NCBI GenBank assembly: GCA_049662565.1
Contig: JBATBW010000004.1
Span: 1-11,075 of the forward strand
Reading direction: 5' to 3'
DNA from: JBATBW01 sp049662565
Lineage (GTDB): Bacteria > Bacillota_I > Bacilli_A > Erysipelotrichales > Erysipelotrichaceae
Length of the DNA: 11,075 nucleotides
Part shown: in pieces, positions 1-6,145 of the stretch
Layout: every line of letters starts with the position of its first letter
Numbering within the stretch: position 1 is the first letter of the stretch
The notes under the pieces: model-generated
What the model saw: the letters and a program-made list of their open reading frames with translations, nothing else
The model's database searches: none
Told to the model about the DNA's origin: nothing
Made by a program: the position numbers and the translations under genes

Positions 1-336
1 AGGGTAGAGAAATATTTCAAAAATTCGGTTATGGAGCGTGAGAAAATGGCATATACATCGTTTAATACAGGATATGCGATTCCTCATGCGATTGATTTTT
101 CGGCAATTAAATCTACTATTTCAATTGCCTTATTGAAAAGACCTATTAAATGGGGTGAATACAGTATTAAGATTGTATTCTTGTTGGCGGTTAGAAAGGA
201 AGAGAGTCACTTGTTAAAGGTGTTCTTTGATTGGTTAAGTAGCCTTAATGATGAACCAGATGTCTTATTATCTTTGAATGATGCACATACTGCGAGTGAT
301 TTTGTAAAAATGTTCAATAAACAGAGGGATATATGA
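1..336 (+). CDS. C-terminal EIIA-like domain of a PTS-responsive (PRD/BglG-MtlR type) transcription regulator, 5' partial
   Basis: The reading frame is open from base 1, so the start lies outside the window; 111 codons are visible. They match the C-terminal half of a fructose/mannitol-type PTS EIIA domain. The signature AIPHA carries the expected phospho-His (residue 29 of the fragment, codon 85-87), followed by the family pattern of a hydrophobic strand, PIKW and VFLLAV. A domain like this at a gene end, directly before PTS genes, is typical of multidomain activators such as LicR or MtlR (helix-turn-helix, PRDs, EIIB-like, EIIA-like). Phosphorylation by HPr and EIIs would tune its activity. 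It could instead be a free-standing EIIA, but the separate Lac-type EIIA downstream makes a regulator more likely. Its stop overlaps the next start (ATGA at 333-336), so the regulator may be cotranscribed with the operon it controls. The DNA-binding part is not visible. Confidence 0.8.
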   Translation, partial: RVEKYFKNSVMEREKMAYTSFNTGYAIPHAIDFSAIKSTISIALLKRPIKWGEYSIKIVFLLAVRKEESHLLKVFFDWLSSLNDEPDVLLSLNDAHTASDFVKMFNKQRDI

Positions 337-887
337 TGAAAGATAAAAAAACAAATATAGTAGTAGCAAGTGGAGTTAAGAGAATACTTGCTTATGTAAT
401 TGATTGGTATTTAGGATTTATGTTTGGTTGTTTACCTATTTTGTATTTAAGTAATGTGATTAATCAAAAAACTACTGTCGATTTTAGTTTGTCACAATTT
501 AGTGGACAAATGATGTATGTAGTTTTGTTTTTGGCTCTATTGTTTTCAATATTTTATTATTTCGTTGTGCCGACCTTTATTTATCGGGGGCAAACTATTG
601 GTAAGAGAATGTTGAAGATAAGAGTTGTTGGTGAAAATGGTAATTGTTTATCTATTAAACAAAGTTTTATTAGGCAAGTAATTGGTGTAATGATACTGGA
701 AAGTTCTTTTATGTTATCAGGAAATTTGATTTGTGAAGTAATTGGAATTGTAGTTAATCCATTAATAGGAGATATCTTGTCTTATGTATTTTTGGGGTTG
801 TTTGTTATTTCACTTATTTTGGTATATAAGAAGAATCGTTCATTGCATGATTTATTTGTAAAAAGCATTGTAATAGAAAATAAATAG
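333..887 (+). CDS. RDD-family integral membrane protein (copy 1)
   Basis: This 184-residue protein has the RDD pattern: Arg17 and Asp24 in the first membrane segment (RILAYVIDWY), a conserved loop with RGQTIGKRMLKIRVV followed by a Gly-containing turn, FIRQ, and a C-terminal LHD (Asp173). Hydrophobic stretches at about residues 18-39, 58-82, 115-145 and 148-165 suggest four membrane spans with a cytoplasmic basic tail. RDD proteins are a broad family without one assigned function; some have been linked to ion transport. ATG at 333 overlaps the upstream stop. A second ATG at 336 would remove one residue, and AGAGGG at 323-328 is closer to ideal spacing for it. The gene is a divergent duplicate of the protein at 1195-1746, and a PTS EIIA lies between the two. 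A role in the PTS operon, for example as a membrane partner of the permease, is only an inference from position. Confidence 0.85.
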   Translation: MMKDKKTNIVVASGVKRILAYVIDWYLGFMFGCLPILYLSNVINQKTTVDFSLSQFSGQMMYVVLFLALLFSIFYYFVVPTFIYRGQTIGKRMLKIRVVGENGNCLSIKQSFIRQVIGVMILESSFMLSGNLICEVIGIVVNPLIGDILSYVFLGLFVISLILVYKKNRSLHDLFVKSIVIENK

Positions 888-889
888 TT

Positions 890-894
890 GGAGG
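890..894 (+). promoter_or_regulatory. Shine-Dalgarno site fixing the EIIA start
   Basis: GGAGG lies 8 bases before ATG at 903. It overlaps the possible TTG codon at 888, which would otherwise extend the EIIA frame by five residues. This supports ATG 903 as the real start. Confidence 0.75.
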
Positions 895-902
895 ATAAAG
901 AA

Positions 903-1211
903 ATGGAAGATATGGAACTAATTTGTTTTAAAATAATTTCAGCAGTTGGAGAGGCTAAAAGCACGTATATTGAAGCTATTGAAAAAGCTAAAGTAAAAGA
1001 ATTTAAGGTTGCTAAAGAATTAATTGCCCAAGGGGAAGAAATGTTTTTGAAAGGGCATTTGGCACATGCTTCATTGATTCAACAAGAAGCAAGTGGTAAT
1101 AAAACACCTATCGACTTGTTGTTATTACATTCAGAGGATCAATTAATGTCAGCTGAAGTGGTTAAATTGTTGGCAGTAGAGTTAATAACGCTATATGAAA
1201 AAATCAATTAG
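903..1211 (+). CDS. PTS system lactose/cellobiose-type EIIA component
   Basis: This 102-residue cytoplasmic phosphocarrier passes phosphate from HPr to EIIB. It fits the three-helix, trimeric Lac-type EIIA family in length (usually 100-115) and motifs: FKIISAVGEAKS at the N-terminus, GHLAHASLIQQEASG in the middle and LLLLHSEDQLMSAE near the C-terminus. By comparison with LacA-type EIIA, His76 is the phosphorylated residue and Asp79 the buried metal ligand. The second conserved His of the usual HAQDHLM motif is Gln80 here, a variant I would not expect to abolish activity. The start is ATG 903 because of the GGAGG at 890-894. The gene sits between two RDD membrane protein genes, 15 bases after one stop and overlapping the next start by 17 bases. 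It is separated from its EIIB and EIIC partners by the second RDD gene. Confidence 0.93.
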   Translation: MEDMELICFKIISAVGEAKSTYIEAIEKAKVKEFKVAKELIAQGEEMFLKGHLAHASLIQQEASGNKTPIDLLLLHSEDQLMSAEVVKLLAVELITLYEKIN

Positions 1212-1746
1212 GTTTGAGAAAAAATATGGATTTTTGATTAAAAGATTTATTGCATTTGCGGCTGATTGGTATTTTTCGTCAATTTTGATAAATTTATTAA
1301 CAAATATTCTTGGTTCTATTTTTGGTAGTGATTTAATTCAGATGTATTGGAATTTAGGAATTAGTAGTATTTTAATTAGTTTAATTTATTTTGTATTAAT
1401 TCCGCTACTTGTTTTTAAGGGGCAAACATTATTTATGCGTGTATTGCAGGTTAAAATAATTTCAGATAGTGGCGATAATATATCTTTTATAAGTTTATTT
1501 GTTAGGTATTTTTTTGGTTGCTGTGTATTGGAGGGTTCAATATATATTCCGTCTGTAAACATTAGAAGCATATTAATTTTGACTGTTTTCAAAGGTTATG
1601 GAGATATTGTTAATGTTGTAACTATATTTATTCATGTCATAACAGTATTAAGTGTGCTTTGTATTTTTATAGATAGAAAACAATATCGGATGTTACATGA
1701 TAGGGTAAGTGGAACTTATGTAATTGATAACGCAAATGTTTCCTAA
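1195..1746 (+). CDS. RDD-family integral membrane protein (copy 2)
   Basis: This 183-residue protein resembles the product of 333-887 along its whole length. Arg17 and Asp24 fall at the same residue numbers (RFIAFAADWY), and it shares the Pro-rich loop with KGQT, an F-x-R step, a CVLEGS segment against MILESS in copy 1, and a C-terminal MLHD (Asp169). About four membrane spans are visible. It departs from the usual RDD loop: the Gly-Lys after GQT is replaced (QTLFMRVL against QTIGKRML), so the copy is diverging. The start codon overlaps the 3' end of the EIIA gene by 17 bases and has no strong ribosome binding site. Translation is therefore probably coupled to EIIA. No other in-frame ATG lies nearby upstream of the first membrane segment. 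Function unknown; position suggests a link to the PTS. Confidence 0.8.
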   Translation: MKKSIRFEKKYGFLIKRFIAFAADWYFSSILINLLTNILGSIFGSDLIQMYWNLGISSILISLIYFVLIPLLVFKGQTLFMRVLQVKIISDSGDNISFISLFVRYFFGCCVLEGSIYIPSVNIRSILILTVFKGYGDIVNVVTIFIHVITVLSVLCIFIDRKQYRMLHDRVSGTYVIDNANVS

Positions 1747-1817
1747 CTAAACGGAAAAGTAATATCAAAAATGAGAATTTTAAAATGATAACATAACTGT
1801 AGAAAGAAGGGGAAGAT

Positions 1818-2141
1818 ATGAAAAGATTTTATTTATTTTGTGATAATGGTATGTCTACTAGCTTACTAGCGAGTAGAATGCAAAAGGTGGCAGATGATCA
1901 CCAATTGCAAATTGAAGTAAAAGCTTTTTCCGAAAAACAAATGGATGTAATCATAAGCGAATTTAATCCGGAAGTAATTCTTTTAGGTCCGCAAGTAAAA
2001 CATTTGCTTGACAAAGTGAACGGTAAATTTGGTGATAAGCACGTTGTCAGTGTAATTGATTCAACAGATTATGGAAACGTTGACGGAGAAAGAGTATTAA
2101 AGAAAACGATTATGTTGTATAAAGAAAGGAAACAAAAATAA
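1818..2141 (+). CDS. PTS system lactose/cellobiose-type EIIB component
   Basis: This 107-residue cytoplasmic protein accepts phosphate from EIIA on a cysteine and donates it to the incoming sugar at EIIC. The N-terminal phospho-loop is FYLFCDNGMSTSLLAS; Cys8 is the phosphorylated residue and GMSTS forms the P-loop typical of cellobiose/chitobiose EIIB proteins. PEVILLGPQV at mid-length matches the conserved strand and turn of the family. Length is normal. A good ribosome binding site (AAGAAGGGGAAG just before 1818) gives the start. The 71-base gap before it is the longest non-coding gap within the PTS part. I see no convincing promoter there, so cotranscription with the upstream genes is likely. 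The stop overlaps the EIIC start by one base (TAATG at 2139-2143). Confidence 0.95.
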   Translation: MKRFYLFCDNGMSTSLLASRMQKVADDHQLQIEVKAFSEKQMDVIISEFNPEVILLGPQVKHLLDKVNGKFGDKHVVSVIDSTDYGNVDGERVLKKTIMLYKERKQK

Positions 2142-3493
2142 TGTTTAACAAATTAGAAAAACTGTTAATGCCGATTGCTAGAGTGCTTTCGAAAAACAAA
2201 GTTTTATCGGCAATTCGTGATGGTTTCTTAGTTACTGTACCTATTACTATTGTTGGGTCATTCTTCTTATTGATAGCGAATTTCCCAATTGAAGCAGTGA
2301 TGAATTTCTTTACTAGTATATTTGGAGCCGGGTGGGATGCTTATTTAGGTAGATTAATTACCTTGTCATTTGACTGTGTTGCTTTATTAAGTGTGTTAAC
2401 TATAGCTTATTGTTATGCTAGAGAAAAAGGTATTGAGAATAAGATAGCACCTGCAGTTGTTGCTTTGGTATGTTTCTTAATAATTACTCCTCAATTTAGT
2501 ATGGTTAAAGTTGAAGGTGTTGTGGAAGCAGTTCGTGTTGGTGGTTTTAGTTTTAAATTCTTAGGAACTGCGGGGATGTTTTTAGGCATGTTAACGGCAA
2601 TTACTTCTGTTGAAATATTTGCTTTTGCAGTTAAAAAGAAATTAGTAATAAAAATGCCAGATGGTGTACCACCAGCAGTAATGGAATCATTTGGATCGTT
2701 AATTCCTGCGGCTATTTCAATGATTACTTTCTTAGCTGTGAGTATTGCGTTCTCATTCACTTCTTATGAATATGTACATTATTTCATTTATCAAGTTTTA
2801 CAAGCGCCATTAGTTGGTTTAGGAAAACTTGCTGGTTTTGAAGTTATTTATCAATTCTTGTCAACTTTATTCTGGTTCTTTGGTATTAATGGGCCAGCAG
2901 TTACAAATACAATTTTTGCTCCAATTCATAAAGTGTTGACTCAAGAAAATTATGAAGCAGCAAAAGCTGGATTACAAATGACTAATATATTTACTGCTGG
3001 ATTTAGTGATTTCTTCTGTAACTTTGGTGGAGGCGGTTCTACGCTTGCTTTAGTTATTATGATGTCTTTTGCTGGTAAATCACAAAGAATGAAAACTTTA
3101 GGAAGATTATCATTACCAGCAGGTATCTTTGGTATTAACGAACCAATTATTTTTGGTTTGCCAATTGTATTAAATCCTATCATTGGTATTCCGTTTATTC
3201 TTGTACCGGTTGTCAATACAATTTTGGCTTATCTAGCAACAATTTTGACAATTATGCCGATTACTAGCGGTATTCAATTGCCTTGGACAACACCAATATT
3301 TTTCTCGGGCTGGTTAGTTACTGGAACTATTATGGGTGCACTTGTTCAATTAGTATTGTTAGTAGTGGATGCGTTGATATATTACCCATTCTTCAAGATT
3401 GTAGATAATAGATATCTTGACGAAGAAAAAGTAAATATTGATAAGAAAGACGAATTAGATGATTTATCTTTCGATGATTTAAGTTTAGATTAA
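2141..3493 (+). CDS. PTS system lactose/cellobiose-type EIIC permease
   Basis: This 450-residue polytopic membrane protein is the sugar-translocating subunit, of normal length for the CelB/ChbC family with about ten hydrophobic spans. Family landmarks in order are the N-terminal amphipathic segment with LLMPIARVLSKNKVLSAIRDG, KMPDGVPPAV near residue 170, WFFGINGP at 246-252, FGGGGSTLAL near 300, and GINEPIIFGLP with Glu334 of the NEP motif. From what I recall of the Bacillus cereus ChbC structure, Glu334 and His250 lie at the sugar C6-OH. Here Glu334 is kept but position 250 is Asn (GIHG changed to GING). The C-terminus ends in an acidic tail with the near-repeat DDLSFDDLSLD. The start overlaps the EIIB stop by one base, with AAAGAAAGGAAA upstream. 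The substrate is probably a disaccharide-like or GlcNAc-containing compound; the exact sugar cannot be read from sequence. Confidence 0.94.
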   Translation: MFNKLEKLLMPIARVLSKNKVLSAIRDGFLVTVPITIVGSFFLLIANFPIEAVMNFFTSIFGAGWDAYLGRLITLSFDCVALLSVLTIAYCYAREKGIENKIAPAVVALVCFLIITPQFSMVKVEGVVEAVRVGGFSFKFLGTAGMFLGMLTAITSVEIFAFAVKKKLVIKMPDGVPPAVMESFGSLIPAAISMITFLAVSIAFSFTSYEYVHYFIYQVLQAPLVGLGKLAGFEVIYQFLSTLFWFFGINGPAVTNTIFAPIHKVLTQENYEAAKAGLQMTNIFTAGFSDFFCNFGGGGSTLALVIMMSFAGKSQRMKTLGRLSLPAGIFGINEPIIFGLPIVLNPIIGIPFILVPVVNTILAYLATILTIMPITSGIQLPWTTPIFFSGWLVTGTIMGALVQLVLLVVDALIYYPFFKIVDNRYLDEEKVNIDKKDELDDLSFDDLSLD

Positions 3494-3494
3494 T

Positions 3495-4019
3495 ATGAAA
3501 GTAGTTCTTATCTTTGATCAAGGGCTTGCTGGAGCGGGTGGGAAGTGCAACCCTAATGTTGGTCTTAAAGCAGAAAAGGGTGGTATTGGATCGGCATTGA
3601 TGTTAGAACCTCATCTAGTCAAAATTAATGCAAATGTAGTTGCTACTTTATATTGCGGTGTGGAATATTATATTAATAATCAAGATGAAGTGGTAGATAA
3701 AATGACCGCGATGGTTAAAAAATTGAATCCCGATTTTGTTGTTTGTGGTCCTTCTTTCAATTTTATAGAGTATTCGCAGATGGCAGCGAAAATATCAGCA
3801 AGTATCTTAGAAAAAACATCAATTAAATCTTGTGCGATGATGTCTGTGGAAAATGTTGATACCATAAGTGAATATAAAGATAAAACACCAATTGTAAAAA
3901 TGCCTAAAAAAGGTGGTATTGGTTTAAATGATAGTATTGAAGCATTGTGTGAATATATGCAAAATGCTTTTCAAGAAACTGATAAATTACAAGAAGTAAA
4001 AGAAAGAGTTTGTTATTGA
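3495..4019 (+). CDS. GrdB-related single-domain protein of unknown function
   Basis: The 174 residues align with the N-terminal half of GrdB-type glycine/sarcosine/betaine reductase B subunits. Shared features are the KGGIGSAL turn, NVVATLYCGVEYYINN (GrdB: vaTvICGDnYf-EN), LNPDFVVCGPSFNFIEYS (GrdB: PD--iAGPAFNAGRYG) and AMMSVENV (GrdB: Mx-ENPG). Full GrdB is about 430 residues and carries its redox-active selenocysteine/cysteine motif in the C-terminal half. That half is absent, there is no in-frame TGA before the stop, and no CxxC motif is present. Glycine reductase chemistry is therefore unlikely. Small GrdB-related proteins annotated as putative oxidoreductases occur in other Bacillota, but I know of no proven role. 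The gene starts one base after the EIIC stop without a clear ribosome binding site, so it is translationally coupled to the permease. A terminator-like hairpin follows the stop. Function unknown. Confidence 0.75.
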   Translation: MKVVLIFDQGLAGAGGKCNPNVGLKAEKGGIGSALMLEPHLVKINANVVATLYCGVEYYINNQDEVVDKMTAMVKKLNPDFVVCGPSFNFIEYSQMAAKISASILEKTSIKSCAMMSVENVDTISEYKDKTPIVKMPKKGGIGLNDSIEALCEYMQNAFQETDKLQEVKERVCY

Positions 4020-4020
4020 T

Positions 4021-4047
4021 AAAAGGGCCTATTTTATAGGCCTTTTT
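4021..4047 (+). terminator. Intra-operon Rho-independent terminator or attenuator hairpin
   Basis: A twelve-pair stem (4021-4032 with 4036-4047; core GGCCTA/TAGGCC, one G-T pair, outer A-T pairs) closes a three-base loop, and the right arm runs into six Ts (4043-4048). The hairpin begins one base after the GrdB-like stop. The ribosome binding site of the next gene starts at 4049, so there is no room for a separate promoter. Partial read-through, lowering expression of the downstream catabolic genes relative to the transporter, is the simplest reading. Confidence 0.85.
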
Positions 4048-4048
4048 T

Positions 4049-4056
4049 AGAAAGGA
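4049..4056 (+). promoter_or_regulatory. Ribosome binding site abutting the terminator hairpin
   Basis: AGAAAGGA lies 6 bases before ATG 4063 and starts directly after the T-run of the hairpin at 4021-4047. It fixes the start of the M42-like gene and shows that this gene is translated only from transcripts that read through the hairpin, or that are processed there. Confidence 0.65.
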
Positions 4057-4062
4057 TTTGTT

Positions 4063-5079
4063 ATGAATGTTAAAAGATTAGAAAAAATGTGTCGTTGTTT
4101 TGGTGTAAGTAGTAGTGAAATATTTGTTCGCGAAATTTTAATTAACAGTTTTAATAGCCTTTGTGATGAAATAAAAACTGACAAATTAGGTTCTTGTTTT
4201 GGTGTTAAGAAAAGTAAAAACAAAAATAATGCGAAAACATTAATGATAGCATCTAGTTTAGATGAAGTAGGTTTTATAATTAGCGAAATTAATAGTGATG
4301 GCACACTCTCTTTTATTACCTTAGAAAATGTAGATTTGAGTTCATTGTTGTATCAAAGGGTTAATATACTCACTCGTTGCGATAAGTTAGTAACTGGTGT
4401 AATTATGTCTAAAGTGTCAATTTTGGAAAATTTTAATACAAATTTGAAAATTAATGATCTTTATATCGATATAAATAAGGGCGAAGAAGATGTAAGGAAA
4501 ATTATTACTATTGGTGATTTAGTAGGATATTGTCCGAATTTCTATTTGGAAGATAATAATATATATTCGAAAGCATTATTTCCACGTGTTTTAAATGAAG
4601 TAATTATCAGTGTTTTAGAAAAGATTAAAGACAAGGAATATGATTTTGATATAGCAATCGGTGGTGTAGCTCAATCTGTTATTGGATTTCGGGGATCACA
4701 AACAATTACAAATGTGATTAAACCAGATATTGCTATTGCGTTGACGGGATTTGATGCTAATGTATTAAAGCATGAATTTACTAATTCCGGTGTATTGAGT
4801 TATTATGACCGTCAAATGTTGCCTAATAAATTGATGGTTGAAGAAGCTTTAAATATTACTAAATTTAAACCGTGTATAAGTTCCTTAGGTAATGATGGTT
4901 CATTTATTCATAAAACATTAGATGGGTGTCCTACTATTTCTCTGGGGTTAAAAATAAATAATATGGGAAGTTCAAATGAAATAATTAATAGTACAGATGT
5001 TGAAAAATTATCTAATGGAATTATAGATTATATCGACTTTCTATCTAATGAAAAAATAGAAAAATATTGTGGTAAATGA
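4063..5079 (+). CDS. M42 aminopeptidase-like protein lacking all catalytic and metal-binding residues (predicted pseudoenzyme)
   Basis: The 338 residues follow the M42 (TET/glutamyl aminopeptidase) fold end to end and align with the next gene product, but each functional position has changed. The metal His of HMDEVGF is Ser65 (SSLDEVGF), the bridging Asp region AFDDR is ALFPR (173-174), the catalytic and metal Glu pair of QEEPGLRG is Ser205-Val206 (QSVIGFRG), the ligand Asp is Thr228, and the last ligand His of RYMHT is Gly302 (NNMGS). Surrounding framework (DEVGF, FRG, FIHKTLDG) is retained and the frame is intact, which argues for selection on a non-catalytic role rather than decay. M42 enzymes assemble into large dodecamers, so it could be a structural or regulatory subunit with its neighbour, or a glycopeptide-binding protein. 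A ribosome binding site at 4049-4056 supports the start. No signal peptide; cytoplasmic. Confidence 0.85.
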   Translation: MNVKRLEKMCRCFGVSSSEIFVREILINSFNSLCDEIKTDKLGSCFGVKKSKNKNNAKTLMIASSLDEVGFIISEINSDGTLSFITLENVDLSSLLYQRVNILTRCDKLVTGVIMSKVSILENFNTNLKINDLYIDINKGEEDVRKIITIGDLVGYCPNFYLEDNNIYSKALFPRVLNEVIISVLEKIKDKEYDFDIAIGGVAQSVIGFRGSQTITNVIKPDIAIALTGFDANVLKHEFTNSGVLSYYDRQMLPNKLMVEEALNITKFKPCISSLGNDGSFIHKTLDGCPTISLGLKINNMGSSNEIINSTDVEKLSNGIIDYIDFLSNEKIEKYCGK

Positions 5080-5080
5080 T

Positions 5081-6142
5081 ATGTTAAATCATAGTTTATT
5101 GAAACAATTAAGTGATTTATCTTCAATTTCATCTAGAGAAAAAACAATAAGCTCTTACTTAGAGGATATATATCGGACTAATAATATAGATTTTTCATAT
5201 GATAATTTGGGGTCAATCATCGGTGTGATTAATAATGATAAAAGATTAAAAAAAATAATGATAGATGCCCATATGGATGAAGTGGGATTTATAGTAAAAG
5301 AAATAGATAGTAAAGGATTTATCTATTTACAAACTATAGGTAGTTGGTGGAGTCATATGCTTTTAGGTCAAGTTATGGTGGTTACTACTAAAGATAATAA
5401 GAGTTATTATGGGGTGATTGGCAGCCCAGCAACACATGGAATCAGTGCAGAAATAAAAAATAAAACTGTTGATATTAATTCAATATATTTGGATATGGGA
5501 GTAAGTGATTCCCAAGAAATAGAATATTTAGGTATTAAAATTGGTGACATGGTGACTCCTAAATCTGATTATATGATTATGAATAATGAGAATTATATAT
5601 GTAATAAAGCATTCGATGATAGAATTGGCACCTATATTTTGATAGAACTGTTCAAGGAGTTGAGTAACTTTGATTATAATACTTTATATCTAGCAAATAG
5701 TGTTCAGGAAGAGCCTGGGTTGCGTGGTGCAAGAACTACAACGTATAAAATCGCTCCTGATATTGCGTTCGCAATTGATACTACTTTGTCGGGTGACACA
5801 CCTTATAATAAAAATAGCTGCCAATTGGGTAAGGGGGTAGTAATTTCCTTATTAGACTCAAATTCAATAGCGAATAGAAAATTAGTTAAATATGTCGAAG
5901 GAATTGCTTCTATAAACAAAATACCGTTTCAATATGCTGTATTTAATCAAGGTGGAACGGACTCAGGTAATATTCACAAAACTCTTGAAGGTGTAATTAG
6001 TTTGACTTTATCAATTCCCATACGTTATATGCATACAGCACATAGTATGATAAATGTTTTGGATGTTCAAGCATGTATTGATTTATTAAAAGATATAATT
6101 TTGGATTTAAATGATGAAAAAATAACTGAAATAGGAGGATAA
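5081..6142 (+). CDS. M42-family metallo-aminopeptidase
   Basis: This cytoplasmic, two-metal (Zn or Co) aminopeptidase would remove N-terminal residues from imported peptides; family members form tetrahedral dodecamers. Counting from ATG 5081 (353 residues), all expected residues are present: His64 in AHMDEVGF, Asp179/180 in KAFDDR, Glu210 (general base) and Glu211 (metal) in QEEPGLRGA, Asp233 in AIDTT, the NQGGTDSG loop, and His318 in RYMHTAHS. These positions fall within a few residues of those I recall for the archaeal TET enzymes. A GTG at 5069 could add four residues, but ATG 5081 lies one base after the stop of the dead paralogue (TGATATG), fitting coupled translation. The adjacent pair arose by duplication. 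In this operon it probably exposes the glycosylated Asn of glycopeptides. It is also similar to endoglucanase-annotated M42 proteins, an annotation I consider erroneous. Confidence 0.92.
   Translation: MLNHSLLKQLSDLSSISSREKTISSYLEDIYRTNNIDFSYDNLGSIIGVINNDKRLKKIMIDAHMDEVGFIVKEIDSKGFIYLQTIGSWWSHMLLGQVMVVTTKDNKSYYGVIGSPATHGISAEIKNKTVDINSIYLDMGVSDSQEIEYLGIKIGDMVTPKSDYMIMNNENYICNKAFDDRIGTYILIELFKELSNFDYNTLYLANSVQEEPGLRGARTTTYKIAPDIAFAIDTTLSGDTPYNKNSCQLGKGVVISLLDSNSIANRKLVKYVEGIASINKIPFQYAVFNQGGTDSGNIHKTLEGVISLTLSIPIRYMHTAHSMINVLDVQACIDLLKDIILDLNDEKITEIGG
6133..6139 (+). promoter_or_regulatory. Strong ribosome binding site of the glycosylasparaginase gene
   Basis: AGGAGGA is a near-perfect anti-16S match and lies 6 bases before ATG 6146. 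It overlaps the last codons of the M42 peptidase gene. It is among the strongest sites in the window, suggesting that the asparaginase is made in good amount. Confidence 0.75.
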
Positions 6143-6145
6143 ATA

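Noticed and set aside
888..902. TTG start adding five residues to EIIA
   Set aside because: The GGAGG at 890-894 would lie inside such an extension and is ideally spaced for ATG 903.
1747..1817. Promoter or catabolite-response site before EIIB
   Set aside because: A TAAAAT-like box occurs at 1781-1786 but no acceptable -35 lies 16-18 bases upstream, and no catabolite-response consensus is seen.
3495..4019. Glycine/betaine reductase selenoprotein B subunit
   Set aside because: Only the N-terminal half is present, no in-frame TGA occurs before the stop and no redox Cys pair is visible.
4021..4047. Ribonucleic antiterminator target for the regulator at the left edge
   Set aside because: No alternative stem overlapping the terminator is apparent, and the regulator carries an EIIA-like C-terminal domain more typical of DNA-binding activators.
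5081..6142. Endoglucanase
   Set aside because: M42 proteins are sometimes labelled this way, but the complete two-metal aminopeptidase site argues for a peptidase.
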